Below are positions 1-3,938 of a stretch of DNA of 10,315 bases, in pieces. The position numbers and the translations under genes are program-made. The notes below the pieces were generated by a model. It had not been told where the DNA came from. It worked only from the letters and a program-made list of their open reading frames with translations, and did no database searches. Every line of letters starts with the position of its first letter. Positions within the stretch are counted from its first letter, which is position 1. Origin of the DNA: Nitriliruptoraceae bacterium. GTDB lineage: Bacteria > Actinomycetota > Nitriliruptoria > Nitriliruptorales > Nitriliruptoraceae. The DNA is taken from positions 1 to 10,315 of the forward strand of contig SLLJ01000229.1 of the NCBI GenBank assembly GCA_007134165.1, written 5' to 3'.

Positions 1-171
1 CGCCAGTTCCTGCGCGAGGTGCGCAGCGAGATGCGCAAGGTCGCCTGGCCCAACCGCAAGGAGGTCACCTCCTACACGATCGTGGTGCTCGTCACCACCT
101 TCGTGCTGGTGATGATCGTCTGGGGCATGGACGAGGTCATCCGCCGCGCTGTCATCAACACCCTGGGGTAG
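1..171 (+). CDS. secE: Preprotein translocase subunit SecE, 3' end (partial)
   Basis: Frame 1 is open from the left edge to TAG at 169-171, giving the last 56 residues. They begin RQFLREVRSEMRKVAWPNRKE, read here as the amphipathic surface helix and the conserved 'KVxWP.R.E' motif of SecE (AWPNRKE at visible residues 15-21). One transmembrane segment follows (about visible residues 24-43, rich in V/L/T/I), then a short tail ending NTLG. SecE is the small essential clamp subunit of the SecYEG channel in the cytoplasmic membrane. The motif, the single membrane helix and the position directly before nusG together make the assignment firm. The start and any N-terminal extension lie outside the window. 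Only 5 bases separate its stop from the nusG start, so the two are almost certainly co-transcribed and probably translationally coupled. Confidence 0.95.
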   Translation, partial: RQFLREVRSEMRKVAWPNRKEVTSYTIVVLVTTFVLVMIVWGMDEVIRRAVINTLG

Positions 172-176
172 CCCAC

Positions 177-1043
177 GTGCCCGACGATCCCACCACCCAG
201 CCGTCCGAGGCCGCGTCCGTCGGCCCGGCGGACCCTGCTGCCGCCACCGAGGCGCCGCCCGAGCCGTCACCCGAGCCGAGCTCGGGTGACGACCTCGACG
301 ACCTGCTCGGCCTCGCCGGCGCGCAGACCGACGAGGCTGCGGCGGTTGCCGCCGAGGACGCTGCCGCTGAAGGTGCCGCCGATGCCGAGCCGGCGCCCGA
401 CCCGCCGCCGGTCCGGCGCGGCCGACCGCGGTCACTCGCGGACGTGCGCGACCAGAAGGAGCTCGCCCGGCTGCTCGGCGACTGGTACGTGGTGCACACC
501 TACGCCGGCTACGAGCAGCGCGTGAAGGACAACCTGCTCAGCCGGGTCGAGGCGCTCGAAGCCGATGATCGGATCTTCGAGGTGGTCATTCCCACCGAGG
601 AGGTCACCGAGTACAAGAAAGGCAAGAAGACCATCTCGCAGAAGAAGTTCCTGCCCGGCTACGTACTCGTGCGCATGGAGATGGACGACGAGGTGTGGGG
701 CATCGTGCGCCATACGCCGGCGGTCACCGGCTTCGTCGGCTCGCCCGGGACGCGTCCGGTGCCTCTGCCCCTGCGTGAAGTGGCCAACACCCTCAAGCTG
801 CCCGTCGAGTACGTCGAGCAGGTCGAAGAAGAGGAAACGGCCACGCCGCGCAGCGAGAAGCACGTGGCACACATCGACCTCGAGGTCGGCGAAACGGTGC
901 GGGTCACCGGGGGACCCTTCGCGGACTTCACCGGCACCATCGCCGAGATCAACCTCGACCAGGCCAAGCTCAAGGTGCTCGTCAGCGTCTTCGGACGTGA
1001 GACGCCGCTCGAGTTGCCCTTCGACAACGTCGCCAAGTTGTAA
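177..1043 (+). CDS. nusG: Transcription termination/antitermination factor NusG with long acidic N-terminal extension
   Basis: The 288-residue protein has three parts. Residues 1-102 are an Ala/Pro/Asp/Glu-rich, probably disordered extension with a short acidic-hydrophobic patch (GDDLDDLLGLAG, about 37-48) and a basic RRGRPRS stretch at 80-86. Residues from W103 (WYVVHTYAGYEQ) to about 205 form the NGN domain that binds the RNA polymerase clamp; FLPGYVLVRM and the following VTGFVG segment are typical. Residues from about 236 to the end form the KOW domain (GETVRVTGGPFADFTG), which in the family contacts Rho or ribosomal protein S10. NusG rides on elongating polymerase and influences pausing, Rho termination and coupling to translation. 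The start is GTG at 177: it is the only plausible in-frame start far upstream of the NGN domain, and GGGG at 165-168, inside the secE end, is the only weak ribosome-binding match. E. coli NusG is about 180 residues; the extra length is in the N-terminal tail, a feature known in actinobacteria. The exact start is less certain than the gene. Confidence 0.96.
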   Translation: MPDDPTTQPSEAASVGPADPAAATEAPPEPSPEPSSGDDLDDLLGLAGAQTDEAAAVAAEDAAAEGAADAEPAPDPPPVRRGRPRSLADVRDQKELARLLGDWYVVHTYAGYEQRVKDNLLSRVEALEADDRIFEVVIPTEEVTEYKKGKKTISQKKFLPGYVLVRMEMDDEVWGIVRHTPAVTGFVGSPGTRPVPLPLREVANTLKLPVEYVEQVEEEETATPRSEKHVAHIDLEVGETVRVTGGPFADFTGTIAEINLDQAKLKVLVSVFGRETPLELPFDNVAKL

Positions 1044-1057
1044 GGTCCGACCGCGTG

Positions 1058-1076
1058 CGCCCGGTGTGTCCGGGCG
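1058..1076 (+). other. GC-rich hairpin in the nusG-rplK spacer
   Basis: CGCCCGG (1058-1064) and CCGGGCG (1070-1076) form a perfect 7-bp stem around the loop TGTGT, 14 bases after the nusG stop. No T-run follows, so it does not look like a classic intrinsic terminator. It could protect the nusG 3' end after processing, cause pausing, or simply insulate the L1-type element that starts 10 bases further on. Confidence 0.5.
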
Positions 1077-1086
1077 TCGCCATCAC

Positions 1087-1122
1087 CGTGGGAGGCCGTC
1101 GGACACGGCCGCTGGCACCACG
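1087..1122 (+). promoter_or_regulatory. Probable L1-binding regulatory RNA element of rplK (copy 1)
   Basis: This is a two-helix fold with an asymmetric internal loop. The outer helix CGTGG (1087-1091) pairs with CCACG (1118-1122). The left loop strand is GA (1092-1093). The inner helix GGCCGT (1094-1099) pairs with ACGGCC (1105-1110) around loop CGGAC, and the right loop strand is GCTGGCA (1111-1117). The GTGGGAG...CCAC arrangement resembles the 23S rRNA L1-stalk site, which in E. coli also reads GGUGGGAG on the 5' side and closes with CCACC. L1 is known to repress the L11 operon by binding a mimic of its rRNA site in the mRNA. The 3' strand of the outer helix touches the rplK Shine-Dalgarno (GAGGAG, 1122-1127), so bound L1 should block ribosome entry. 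The fold and its twin before rplA are seen; L1 binding is inferred. Confidence 0.75.
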
Positions 1123-1137
1123 AGGAGACACTCCACC

Positions 1138-1563
1138 ATGGCCAAGAAGGTCGCTGGATTCATCAAGCTGCAGATCCCCGGAGGGCAGGCCAACCCGGCC
1201 CCGCCCGTCGGTCCTGCCCTCGGGCAGCACTCCGTGAACATCATGGACTTCTGCAAGCAGTTCAACGACAAGACCTCGGGGATGCAGGGGGACATCGTCC
1301 CCGTCGAGATCACGGTCTACGAGGACCGCTCCTTCACCTTCATCATGAAGACACCGCCGGCAGCCCAGCTGCTGCTCAAGGCGGCGGGCGTGCCTTCCGG
1401 CTCGGGGACCCCCAACCTCACCAAGGTCGGATCGGTGACCCGGGAGCAGGTGCGGGAGATCGCCGAGACCAAGATGATCGACCTCAGTGCCATCGACATC
1501 GAGGGTGCGATGAAGATCATCGAGGGCACCGCCCGGTCGATGGGCATCACCGTCGAGGGCTGA
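1138..1563 (+). CDS. rplK: 50S ribosomal protein L11
   Basis: The 141-residue protein has the usual length for L11 and no gaps. The N-terminal domain carries the proline-rich switch segment PGGQANPAPPVGPALGQ at residues 14-30, and the C-terminal RNA-binding domain includes GSGTPNLTKVGSVT (88-101) followed by EQVREIAETK. L11 binds the GTPase-associated centre of 23S rRNA with L10 and the L7/L12 stalk. It takes part in elongation-factor activity and, in many bacteria, in RelA activation and thiostrepton sensitivity. The start is ATG at 1138, with GAGGAG at 1122-1127 ten bases upstream. The gene lies 94 bases after nusG and 75 before rplA. Expression is probably controlled by the L1-type RNA element that overlaps its ribosome-binding site. 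Confidence 0.98.
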   Translation: MAKKVAGFIKLQIPGGQANPAPPVGPALGQHSVNIMDFCKQFNDKTSGMQGDIVPVEITVYEDRSFTFIMKTPPAAQLLLKAAGVPSGSGTPNLTKVGSVTREQVREIAETKMIDLSAIDIEGAMKIIEGTARSMGITVEG

Positions 1564-1588
1564 TCCCGGCTCCGACGACCCCTTCTGG

Positions 1589-1624
1589 CGTGGGAGACGA
1601 CCCGACGTCGTCGCTGGGACCACG
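1589..1624 (+). promoter_or_regulatory. Probable L1-binding regulatory RNA element of rplA (copy 2)
   Basis: This element has the same architecture as the one before rplK. The outer helix CGTGG (1589-1593) pairs with CCACG (1620-1624). The left loop is GA (1594-1595), the inner helix GACGAC (1596-1601) pairs with GTCGTC (1607-1612) around loop CCGAC, and the right loop is GCTGGGA (1613-1619). Outer helix, left loop and all but one base of the right loop are identical to copy 1. The inner stem differs at several positions but stays fully paired, which is what selection for structure produces. It runs into the rplA Shine-Dalgarno GAGGAG (1624-1629). The inferred function is autogenous repression of L1 translation by L1 itself. 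Confidence 0.75.
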
Positions 1625-1638
1625 AGGAGAGCGAACGC

Positions 1639-2355
1639 ATGGGCAAGCGAGGCAAGCGGTACCGGGCAGCAGCCGAGCGCATCGAGGCCGGGCGCCTGTA
1701 CACCCCGCGGGCGGCGTTCACGCTGCTCAAGGAGATGGAGGGTGTCTCCTACGATCCAACCGTCGACTGCGCGATGCGGCTGGGGATCGACCCGCGCAAG
1801 GCTGACCAGATGATCCGCGGCGCGGTGTCGCTGCCCCACGGGATCGGCAAGAGCGTCACCCTCGCCGTGGTGGCGGCGGGGGACAAGGCCACCGAGGCCA
1901 CCGAGGCCGGGGCTGACCACGTCGGTTCCGACGAGCTGGTCGCCCAGCTCGGCGACGGGTCGCTCATCGATGAACTCGACGCAGTGATCGCCACCCCGGA
2001 CATGATGGGCAAGCTCGGACGGCTCGGCAAGATCCTCGGCCCCCGGGGCCTGATGCCCAACCCCAAGTCGGGCACCGTCACCATGGACGTGGGCAAGGCG
2101 GTTGCCGAGATCAAGGCCGGGCGCGTCGAGTACCGTTCGGACCGTCACGGCAACGTGCACGCCGTGCTCGGCAAGGTCTCCTTCAGCGTCGATCAACTGG
2201 TCGACAACTACGGGGCGCTCTACGAGGAGATCCTGCGCATGCGCCCCTCGGCGGCCAAGGGTCGCTATCTGCTGACCATCGCGGTGTCGACTTCGGCGGG
2301 TCCGAGCATCCGCCTGGATCCGGCACGATCACGCGTGCTCGTGGACGAGGGCTGA
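1639..2355 (+). CDS. rplA: 50S ribosomal protein L1
   Basis: The 238-residue protein is full length for bacterial L1. Domain I is built from both ends of the chain, and domain II is inserted at about residues 70-160. The signature GPRGLMPNPKSGTVT is at 134-148 and the RNA-contacting strand GRVEYRSDRHGNVHAVLGKVSF at 161-182. L1 forms the mobile L1 stalk of the large subunit, binding 23S rRNA helices 76-78 and assisting release of E-site tRNA. In several bacteria and archaea it is also the translational repressor of its own operon. The start is ATG at 1639, with GAGGAG at 1624-1629 nine bases upstream. It follows rplK by 75 bases, a spacer largely filled by the second L1-type element, so it may be its own regulator. 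A 217-base leader separates it from rplJ. Confidence 0.98.
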   Translation: MGKRGKRYRAAAERIEAGRLYTPRAAFTLLKEMEGVSYDPTVDCAMRLGIDPRKADQMIRGAVSLPHGIGKSVTLAVVAAGDKATEATEAGADHVGSDELVAQLGDGSLIDELDAVIATPDMMGKLGRLGKILGPRGLMPNPKSGTVTMDVGKAVAEIKAGRVEYRSDRHGNVHAVLGKVSFSVDQLVDNYGALYEEILRMRPSAAKGRYLLTIAVSTSAGPSIRLDPARSRVLVDEG

Positions 2356-2360
2356 TCCGC

Positions 2361-2366
2361 TACCAT
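2361..2366 (+). promoter_or_regulatory. Possible -10 element for rplJL transcription
   Basis: TACCAT, a TANNNT-type -10 hexamer, lies just after the rplA stop. Transcription would begin about base 2373, a few bases before the L10-type leader fold, which is a sensible place. No convincing -35 hexamer is at the expected distance (sequence around 2338-2343), and many actinobacterial promoters show only the -10. This is a weak candidate; read-through from upstream may supply rplJL instead. Confidence 0.25.
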
Positions 2367-2378
2367 CGCCGCTCAGAC

Positions 2379-2462
2379 CCAAGACCGCTGGATGCCCGCA
2401 CCGATCGGGCCGAACGGTCACGGCAGCGCCAAACGGTGCTCCGTGCGTCCCGCGCAGGTTGC
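2379..2462 (+). promoter_or_regulatory. L10-type ribosomal protein leader RNA upstream of rplJ
   Basis: The segment begins CCAAGACCGCTGG and ends GCGCAGGTT, similar at both ends to the conserved edges of bacterial L10 leaders as I remember them. It can fold as a closed junction. An outer helix CGC.GGA (2386-2392) pairs with TCC.GCG (2448-2454) with one T/C mismatch. One arm pairs GCCCG (2394-2398) with CGGGC (2406-2410). A strong second arm pairs CACGG (2419-2423) with CCGTG (2441-2445), continuing as AGCGCC (2425-2430) with GGTGCT (2435-2440) around loop AAAC. An alternative pairs GACCG (2383-2387) with CGGTC (2415-2419). L10, complexed with L7/L12, is known to bind such leaders and repress rplJL. 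The folds are seen; identity as an L10 leader is inferred from position and edge motifs. Confidence 0.65.
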
Positions 2463-2493
2463 TCACCCCGCCCCCTGACCAGGGCGGCCCCCC

Positions 2494-2522
2494 GAGCCTC
2501 CCGTGCCGCGCACAGGGGGCTC
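2494..2522 (+). terminator. Terminator-like attenuator hairpin in the rplJ leader
   Basis: This is a long GC-rich stem: GAGCC, a bulged T, CCC and GTGC on the 5' side pair with GCAC, a bulged A, GGG and GGCTC on the 3' side around a CGC loop. That gives 12 base pairs with two single bulges. The tail GTCGTCTGT (2523-2531) is only moderately T-rich, so efficiency as an intrinsic terminator is doubtful. Its location between the L10-type leader and the rplJ start suggests an attenuator or a pause site. A second hairpin, CCGCCC/GGGCGG, lies just upstream at about 2469-2488. Confidence 0.5.
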
Positions 2523-2562
2523 GTCGTCTGTCCGCCCCCGCCGCCCCACCGCCCCACCCAAC

Positions 2563-2567
2563 GGAGG
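2563..2567 (+). promoter_or_regulatory. Ribosome-binding site fixing the rplJ GTG start
   Basis: GGAGG sits 5 bases before GTG at 2573. The frame stays open further upstream, back to about 2459, but that stretch is the structured leader and lacks a ribosome-binding site. This match therefore decides the start. Confidence 0.85.
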
Positions 2568-2572
2568 TCGCT

Positions 2573-3106
2573 GTGCCCCGCCCCGACAAGGTCGCCAAGG
2601 TCGATGAGGTCCGCGAGGACCTGACCCAAGCGTCCGCGACCCTGCTCACCCACTACCGTGGCCTGACGGTCGTGGAGCTCGCCGAGCTACGCGCACGGCT
2701 GCGCGAGGCGGACGCCGAACTCAAGGTGGTGAAGAACACCCTCACGCGCCGGGCCGCCGAGGCTGCTGGCATCGAGGGCCTCGACGACTACCTCGTCGGC
2801 CCGACGGGGCTGGTCTTCTGCCACGAGGATCCCGTGAGTCCGGCCAAGGCCATCAAGGCCTTCGCCAAGGACCACCCGGACCTGGTCATGCGGGCCGGCT
2901 TCGTCGACGGTGAGGTCATCGACGGCGACGCGGCGCTGGCCCTGGCGGAGCTCGCCAGCCGCGAGGAGCTGCTGGCCATGCTCGCAGGACTGCTCCAGGG
3001 CGCGCTGTCGGGCTTCGCTCGGCTGCTGCAGGCCCCGATCGCCGGCCAGGCGCGCGCAATGCAGGCGCTGGTCGACAAGCAGGGTGGTGCTGACCCCGAG
3101 GCCTGA
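2573..3106 (+). CDS. rplJ: 50S ribosomal protein L10
   Basis: The 177-residue protein matches the usual L10 length. It opens MPRPDKVAKVDEVREDL. The N-terminal rRNA-binding domain follows with THYRGLTVVELAELR at 26-40 and the conserved VKNTLTRRA at 53-61. The C-terminal helix (about 132-168, with GLLQGALSGFARLLQA) is the part of L10 to which L7/L12 dimers attach. L10 anchors the stalk at the GTPase-associated centre next to L11. The start is GTG at 2573, chosen for the GGAGG 5 bases upstream and the fit to family length. The upstream in-frame residues are Pro/Arg-rich and unlike L10. Regulation is probably autogenous through the leader at 2379-2462. It is followed by rplL after 117 bases. Confidence 0.97.
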   Translation: MPRPDKVAKVDEVREDLTQASATLLTHYRGLTVVELAELRARLREADAELKVVKNTLTRRAAEAAGIEGLDDYLVGPTGLVFCHEDPVSPAKAIKAFAKDHPDLVMRAGFVDGEVIDGDAALALAELASREELLAMLAGLLQGALSGFARLLQAPIAGQARAMQALVDKQGGADPEA

Positions 3107-3193
3107 GCCCGCCCGCGTCCCGATTCCCGATCCGTCCCGACCCCCCCGACCACCGGGTCCGGCGACCGCCGACCCGACGATCTCGCACCCACT

Positions 3194-3207
3194 GGCGCGT
3201 GTGCGCC
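3194..3207 (+). other. Small hairpin abutting the rplL ribosome-binding site
   Basis: GGCGC (3194-3198) pairs with GCGCC (3203-3207) around a GTGT tetraloop, three bases before AGGAGG (3211-3216). It leaves the Shine-Dalgarno unpaired. One possible role is to keep that site free or to mark a processed mRNA 5' end, given that L7/L12 is needed in several copies per ribosome. The rest of the spacer (3107-3193) is C-rich with repeated TCCCGA-like words and no other convincing structure. Confidence 0.4.
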
Positions 3208-3223
3208 TGCAGGAGGAACCCCG

Positions 3224-3610
3224 ATGGCGAAGCTGACCACCGACGAGCTCATCGAGCAGTTCAAGGAGCTCACCCTGATGGAGCTCTCCGAGCTCGTCAA
3301 GAAGTTCGAGGAGACCTTCGACGTCACCGCCGCGGCACCGGTCGCGGTAGCGGCCGGTCCCGCCGCGGGCGGCGGCGAGGCCGAGGCCGAGGAGGAGAAG
3401 GACTCCTTCGACGTCGTGCTGGCCTCGGCCGGTGAGAAGAAGATCCAGGTCATCAAGGAGGTGCGTGCCCTGACCAGCCTCGGGCTCAAGGAGGCCAAGG
3501 AGTTGGTCGAGGCTGCCCCCAAGGCGGTGCTCGAGGCGGTCGCGAAGGATGCCGCCGAGGCGGCCAAGGAGAAGCTCGAGGCCGCCGGCGCCACGGTGGA
3601 GCTCGCCTGA
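3224..3610 (+). CDS. rplL: 50S ribosomal protein L7/L12
   Basis: The 128-residue protein has typical length and three parts. Residues 1-33 are the dimerisation domain that binds L10 (MAKLTTDELIEQFKELTLME). Residues 36-58 are an Ala/Gly/Glu hinge. Residues 60-128 are the factor-binding domain, with the conserved KIQVIKEVRALTSLGLKEAK (73-92) and LVEAAP. L7/L12 is the multicopy stalk protein that recruits and activates IF2, EF-Tu, EF-G and release factors. The start is ATG at 3224 behind a strong AGGAGG (3211-3216) at 7 bases, consistent with the high translation this gene needs. A 13-bp hairpin lies 35 bases after the stop and probably separates rplL output from rpoBC. Confidence 0.98.
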   Translation: MAKLTTDELIEQFKELTLMELSELVKKFEETFDVTAAAPVAVAAGPAAGGGEAEAEEEKDSFDVVLASAGEKKIQVIKEVRALTSLGLKEAKELVEAAPKAVLEAVAKDAAEAAKEKLEAAGATVELA

Positions 3611-3645
3611 GCGCCACGCCCCACTCCGGGTCCGCCCCACCCCGT

Positions 3646-3676
3646 AACCGTCCCCGGACCTGATCCGGGGACGGTT
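3646..3676 (+). terminator. Perfect 13-bp hairpin after rplL (terminator, attenuator or processing site)
   Basis: AACCGTCCCCGGA (3646-3658) and TCCGGGGACGGTT (3664-3676) are exact reverse complements around the loop CCTGA. The stem ends in TT but no longer T-run follows, so it is either a partial terminator or a double-stranded processing site. The rplL-rpoB spacer of E. coli is known to carry both an attenuator and an RNase III site, and this hairpin occupies the equivalent place. Its last two bases are also the first two of the promoter -35 element. Confidence 0.7.
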
Positions 3677-3704
3677 GACGCCTGCCGGTCCGGCTCCGTA
3701 TACT
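3675..3704 (+). promoter_or_regulatory. Probable housekeeping (sigma70-type) promoter for rpoBC
   Basis: TTGACG (3675-3680) and TATACT (3699-3704) are separated by 18 bases. They match the consensus TTGACA/TATAAT in 5 of 6 and 5 of 6 positions, which is rare in DNA this GC-rich. Transcription would start near 3711. Separate promoters for rpoB inside or after rplL are known in other bacteria, including mycobacteria. Promoter activity is inferred from sequence only. Confidence 0.75.
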
Positions 3705-3719
3705 CCGGGGCCGCCGTCT

Positions 3720-3744
3720 GCCCGTTGCGTACGGGCTCTTTCTC
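3720..3744 (+). promoter_or_regulatory. Early leader hairpin with T-rich tail (possible attenuator of rpoBC)
   Basis: GCCCGT (3720-3725) pairs with ACGGGC (3731-3736) around TGCGT and is followed by TCTTTCTC, the most T-rich run in this spacer. It begins only about ten bases after the predicted transcription start. The layout resembles a weak intrinsic terminator, but a 5' mRNA-stabilising hairpin would look the same. Confidence 0.4.
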
Positions 3745-3886
3745 GCCCGATCCCTCCCGCTGCGCGCCGCATCGAGGTCCCCCCATCGCCTGCTCAGCCT
3801 GCGCCTGCGACGCTGGCGTGTTCGTTGTGCGCGCGGTTTGGGGACGTGGAGCGCCGACCGGGAACCGCCGCTGATTCCACCCGCAG

Positions 3887-3906
3887 CCCGGACGTTGCGT
3901 GCCGGG
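3887..3906 (+). other. Second leader hairpin upstream of the rpoB ribosome-binding site
   Basis: CCCGGACG (3887-3894) pairs with CGT (3898-3900) and CCGGG (3902-3906), with loop TTG and one bulged G at 3901. It shares the word CGTTGCGT with the early leader hairpin (3723-3730 and 3893-3900). It ends 18 bases before the purine-rich ribosome-binding site and does not cover it. Confidence 0.4.
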
Positions 3907-3924
3907 TGCTCCGACGCCCCGACC

Positions 3925-3932
3925 AAGGGAGG
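3925..3932 (+). promoter_or_regulatory. Ribosome-binding site fixing the rpoB TTG start
   Basis: AAGGGAGG lies 6 bases before TTG at 3939. It is the only good Shine-Dalgarno match upstream of the conserved RpoB N-terminus and decides between this start and the unsupported in-frame GTG at 3906. Confidence 0.85.
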
Positions 3933-3938
3933 CCCCCG

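Larger units (their letters stand above)
3611..3938 (+). other. rplL-rpoB regulatory spacer (328 bases, no gene)
   Basis: This region holds, in order: a C-rich stretch (3611-3645), a perfect 13-bp hairpin (3646-3676), a sigma70-type promoter whose -35 begins inside that hairpin (3675-3704), an early leader hairpin with a T-rich tail (3720-3744), a second leader hairpin (3887-3906), and the rpoB ribosome-binding site (3925-3932). The rpoB reading frame happens to stay open across nearly all of it, but no coding character or conserved protein is visible. An rpoB transcript started here would have an untranslated leader of about 228 bases. Confidence 0.8.

Noticed and set aside
155..499. Minus-strand Ser/Ala-rich open frame opposite the nusG 5' end
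   Set aside because: It is the antisense shadow of the Ala/Pro/Glu-rich NusG tail and has no domain or ribosome-binding support.
565..1137. Upstream extension of the rplK frame across nusG and its leader
   Set aside because: The translation is Arg/Ser/Pro-rich shadow sequence; L11 begins at ATG 1138 with MAKKVAGFIK, its usual start.
2459..2572. In-frame N-terminal extension of rplJ
   Set aside because: It is Pro/Arg-rich translation of the structured leader. GTG at 2573 has GGAGG at the right spacing and gives a normal L10.
3818..3874. 18-codon GTG-initiated upstream reading frame in the rpoB leader (begins MFVVRAVWGRG)
   Set aside because: No ribosome-binding site upstream, no regulatory codon run, and short open frames are expected by chance in this composition.
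3675..3938. In-frame 88-codon N-terminal extension of rpoB
   Set aside because: It would start on the TTG of the promoter -35 and run through two hairpins. It has no ribosome-binding site and no resemblance to RpoB. TTG at 3939 has a strong Shine-Dalgarno and gives the family length.
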